Source: JACKOB01 sp024234575
GTDB taxonomy: Bacteria; Pseudomonadota; Gammaproteobacteria; Pseudomonadales; Oleiphilaceae
Length of the DNA stretch: 64,000 nucleotides
Assembly (NCBI GenBank): GCA_051208035.1
Contig: JBPJFZ010000002.1
Span: 364,529 to 428,528 of the forward strand
Direction: 5' to 3'
The notes beneath the pieces are model-generated. The model ran no database searches and was not told where the DNA came from. It worked only from the letters and a program-made list of their open reading frames with translations. Position numbers and translations under genes: made by a program. Shown here one piece after another: positions 63,736-64,000 of this stretch; the first letter of the stretch is position 1, and the number at the start of each line of letters is the position of its first letter.

Positions 63736-64000
63736 GTAAGCGCCAATAAATCCGCCTACTCCCCCTAACCATACTGAGGCACATTTTTTAAAAAAGGCTC
63801 CAATTCGGCATTCCAAGGCAGCAGTGCTTCCAGTTTCTCTACTGTATCTGCATCGGCGATATTCAATAAGATGTGTCGAATGTATGCAAACGGTTCTAGC
63901 CCGTTCGCTTTTGCTGTTTCTACCAGGCTGTAACAGGTGGCACTTGCGCAAGCACCTTTAGGCGTATCGGCAAAAAGCCAGGCTCTTCTTCCTACGGCAA
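63736..64000 (-). mobile_element. IS66-family element, one end
   Basis: The element end reads GTAAGCGCC at 63736, as expected for IS66-type inverted repeats that start with GTAA. The element continues beyond the right edge of the window. The 8-bp target duplication cannot be checked because the other end is missing. Confidence 0.75.
63765..64000 (-). CDS. tnpC: IS66 transposase (TnpC), C-terminal part
   Basis: The visible 77 codons read GRRAWLFADTPKGACASA, TCYSLVETAKANGLEPF, AYIRHILLNI and EALLPWNAEL, the standard IS66 TnpC ending, with a TAG at 63765-63767. The gene start lies outside the window. Several other frames over this stretch are false. Confidence 0.9.
   Translation of the reverse strand, partial: AVGRRAWLFADTPKGACASATCYSLVETAKANGLEPFAYIRHILLNIADADTVEKLEALLPWNAELEPFLKNVPQYG

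Noticed and set aside
63658..63951. 97-codon minus-strand frame across the IS66 end
   Set aside because: It crosses the IS66 inverted repeat and is out of frame with the clear TnpC sequence.

Overview
The window looks like chromosome from a marine or aquatic gammaproteobacterium of moderate G+C content. The basis is the protein families: a Pseudomonas-type lipase with its foldase, potFGHI, a NrdA with two ATP cones, metE/metR, yajD, rof, RND efflux and mdaB. The species cannot be named from the sequence. The left part (1-36.5 kb) is mostly housekeeping and transport. The right part (36.5-64 kb) is accessory DNA.

Left part. It opens with the end of a GGDEF protein, a TRAP-type uptake pair (244-3392), a lipase/foldase operon (3401-5486) and an AraC regulator. 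Next is a complete polyamine ABC transporter, potFGHI (6824-10913). At 10.95-12.86 kb lies a short run of toxin-antitoxin and unknown genes separated by attC-like sites, with no integrase visible. This resembles a CALIN (cluster of attC sites lacking integron-integrases), and one toxin gene starts exactly at a recombination site and is truncated. An IS3 scrap follows. After it come a clear cobalamin riboswitch and likely NrdR boxes in front of nrdAB, then metE with its divergent activator metR. The B12-independent ribonucleotide reductase and methionine synthase are therefore neighbours, and the first is under B12 control.

Middle. A seven-gene V/A-type ATPase operon (22.5-30.1 kb, order B-D-I-K-E-DUF2764-A) has the gene set known from chlamydiae and spirochaetes. 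Its K subunit keeps the polar residues that bind Na+ in Enterococcus NtpK. Then come a HAD phosphatase, an extracellular solute-binding protein, a candidate structured RNA with two mutually exclusive hairpins, rof, and an RND efflux pair.

Right part. Three copies of a tmRNA-3'-end-like sequence, each beside a minus-strand terminator (36.5, 39.0 and 43.0 kb), divide the accessory DNA into modules. Module one (2.4 kb) carries an AbiEi/AbiEii-like pair and no integrase. Module two (4 kb) carries a small redox/quinone gene group with its HxlR regulator. Beyond the third copy are an AT-rich three-gene unit of unknown function (44.0-47.8 kb), a type I restriction-modification operon interleaved with an Abi_2 gene, two DUF1016 nucleases and a broken RhuM gene (48.3-58.9 kb), and a secreted trypsin-like lipoprotein. 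The window ends with an AlpA/Rha/helix-turn-helix control module typical of phage satellites, and with an IS66 end.

Best candidates for new biology: the 44.0-47.8 kb unit, the integrase-less AbiE module, the integrase-less cassette array, and the RNA between the solute-binding protein gene and rof. All functional calls are from reading the sequence; no database search was run.
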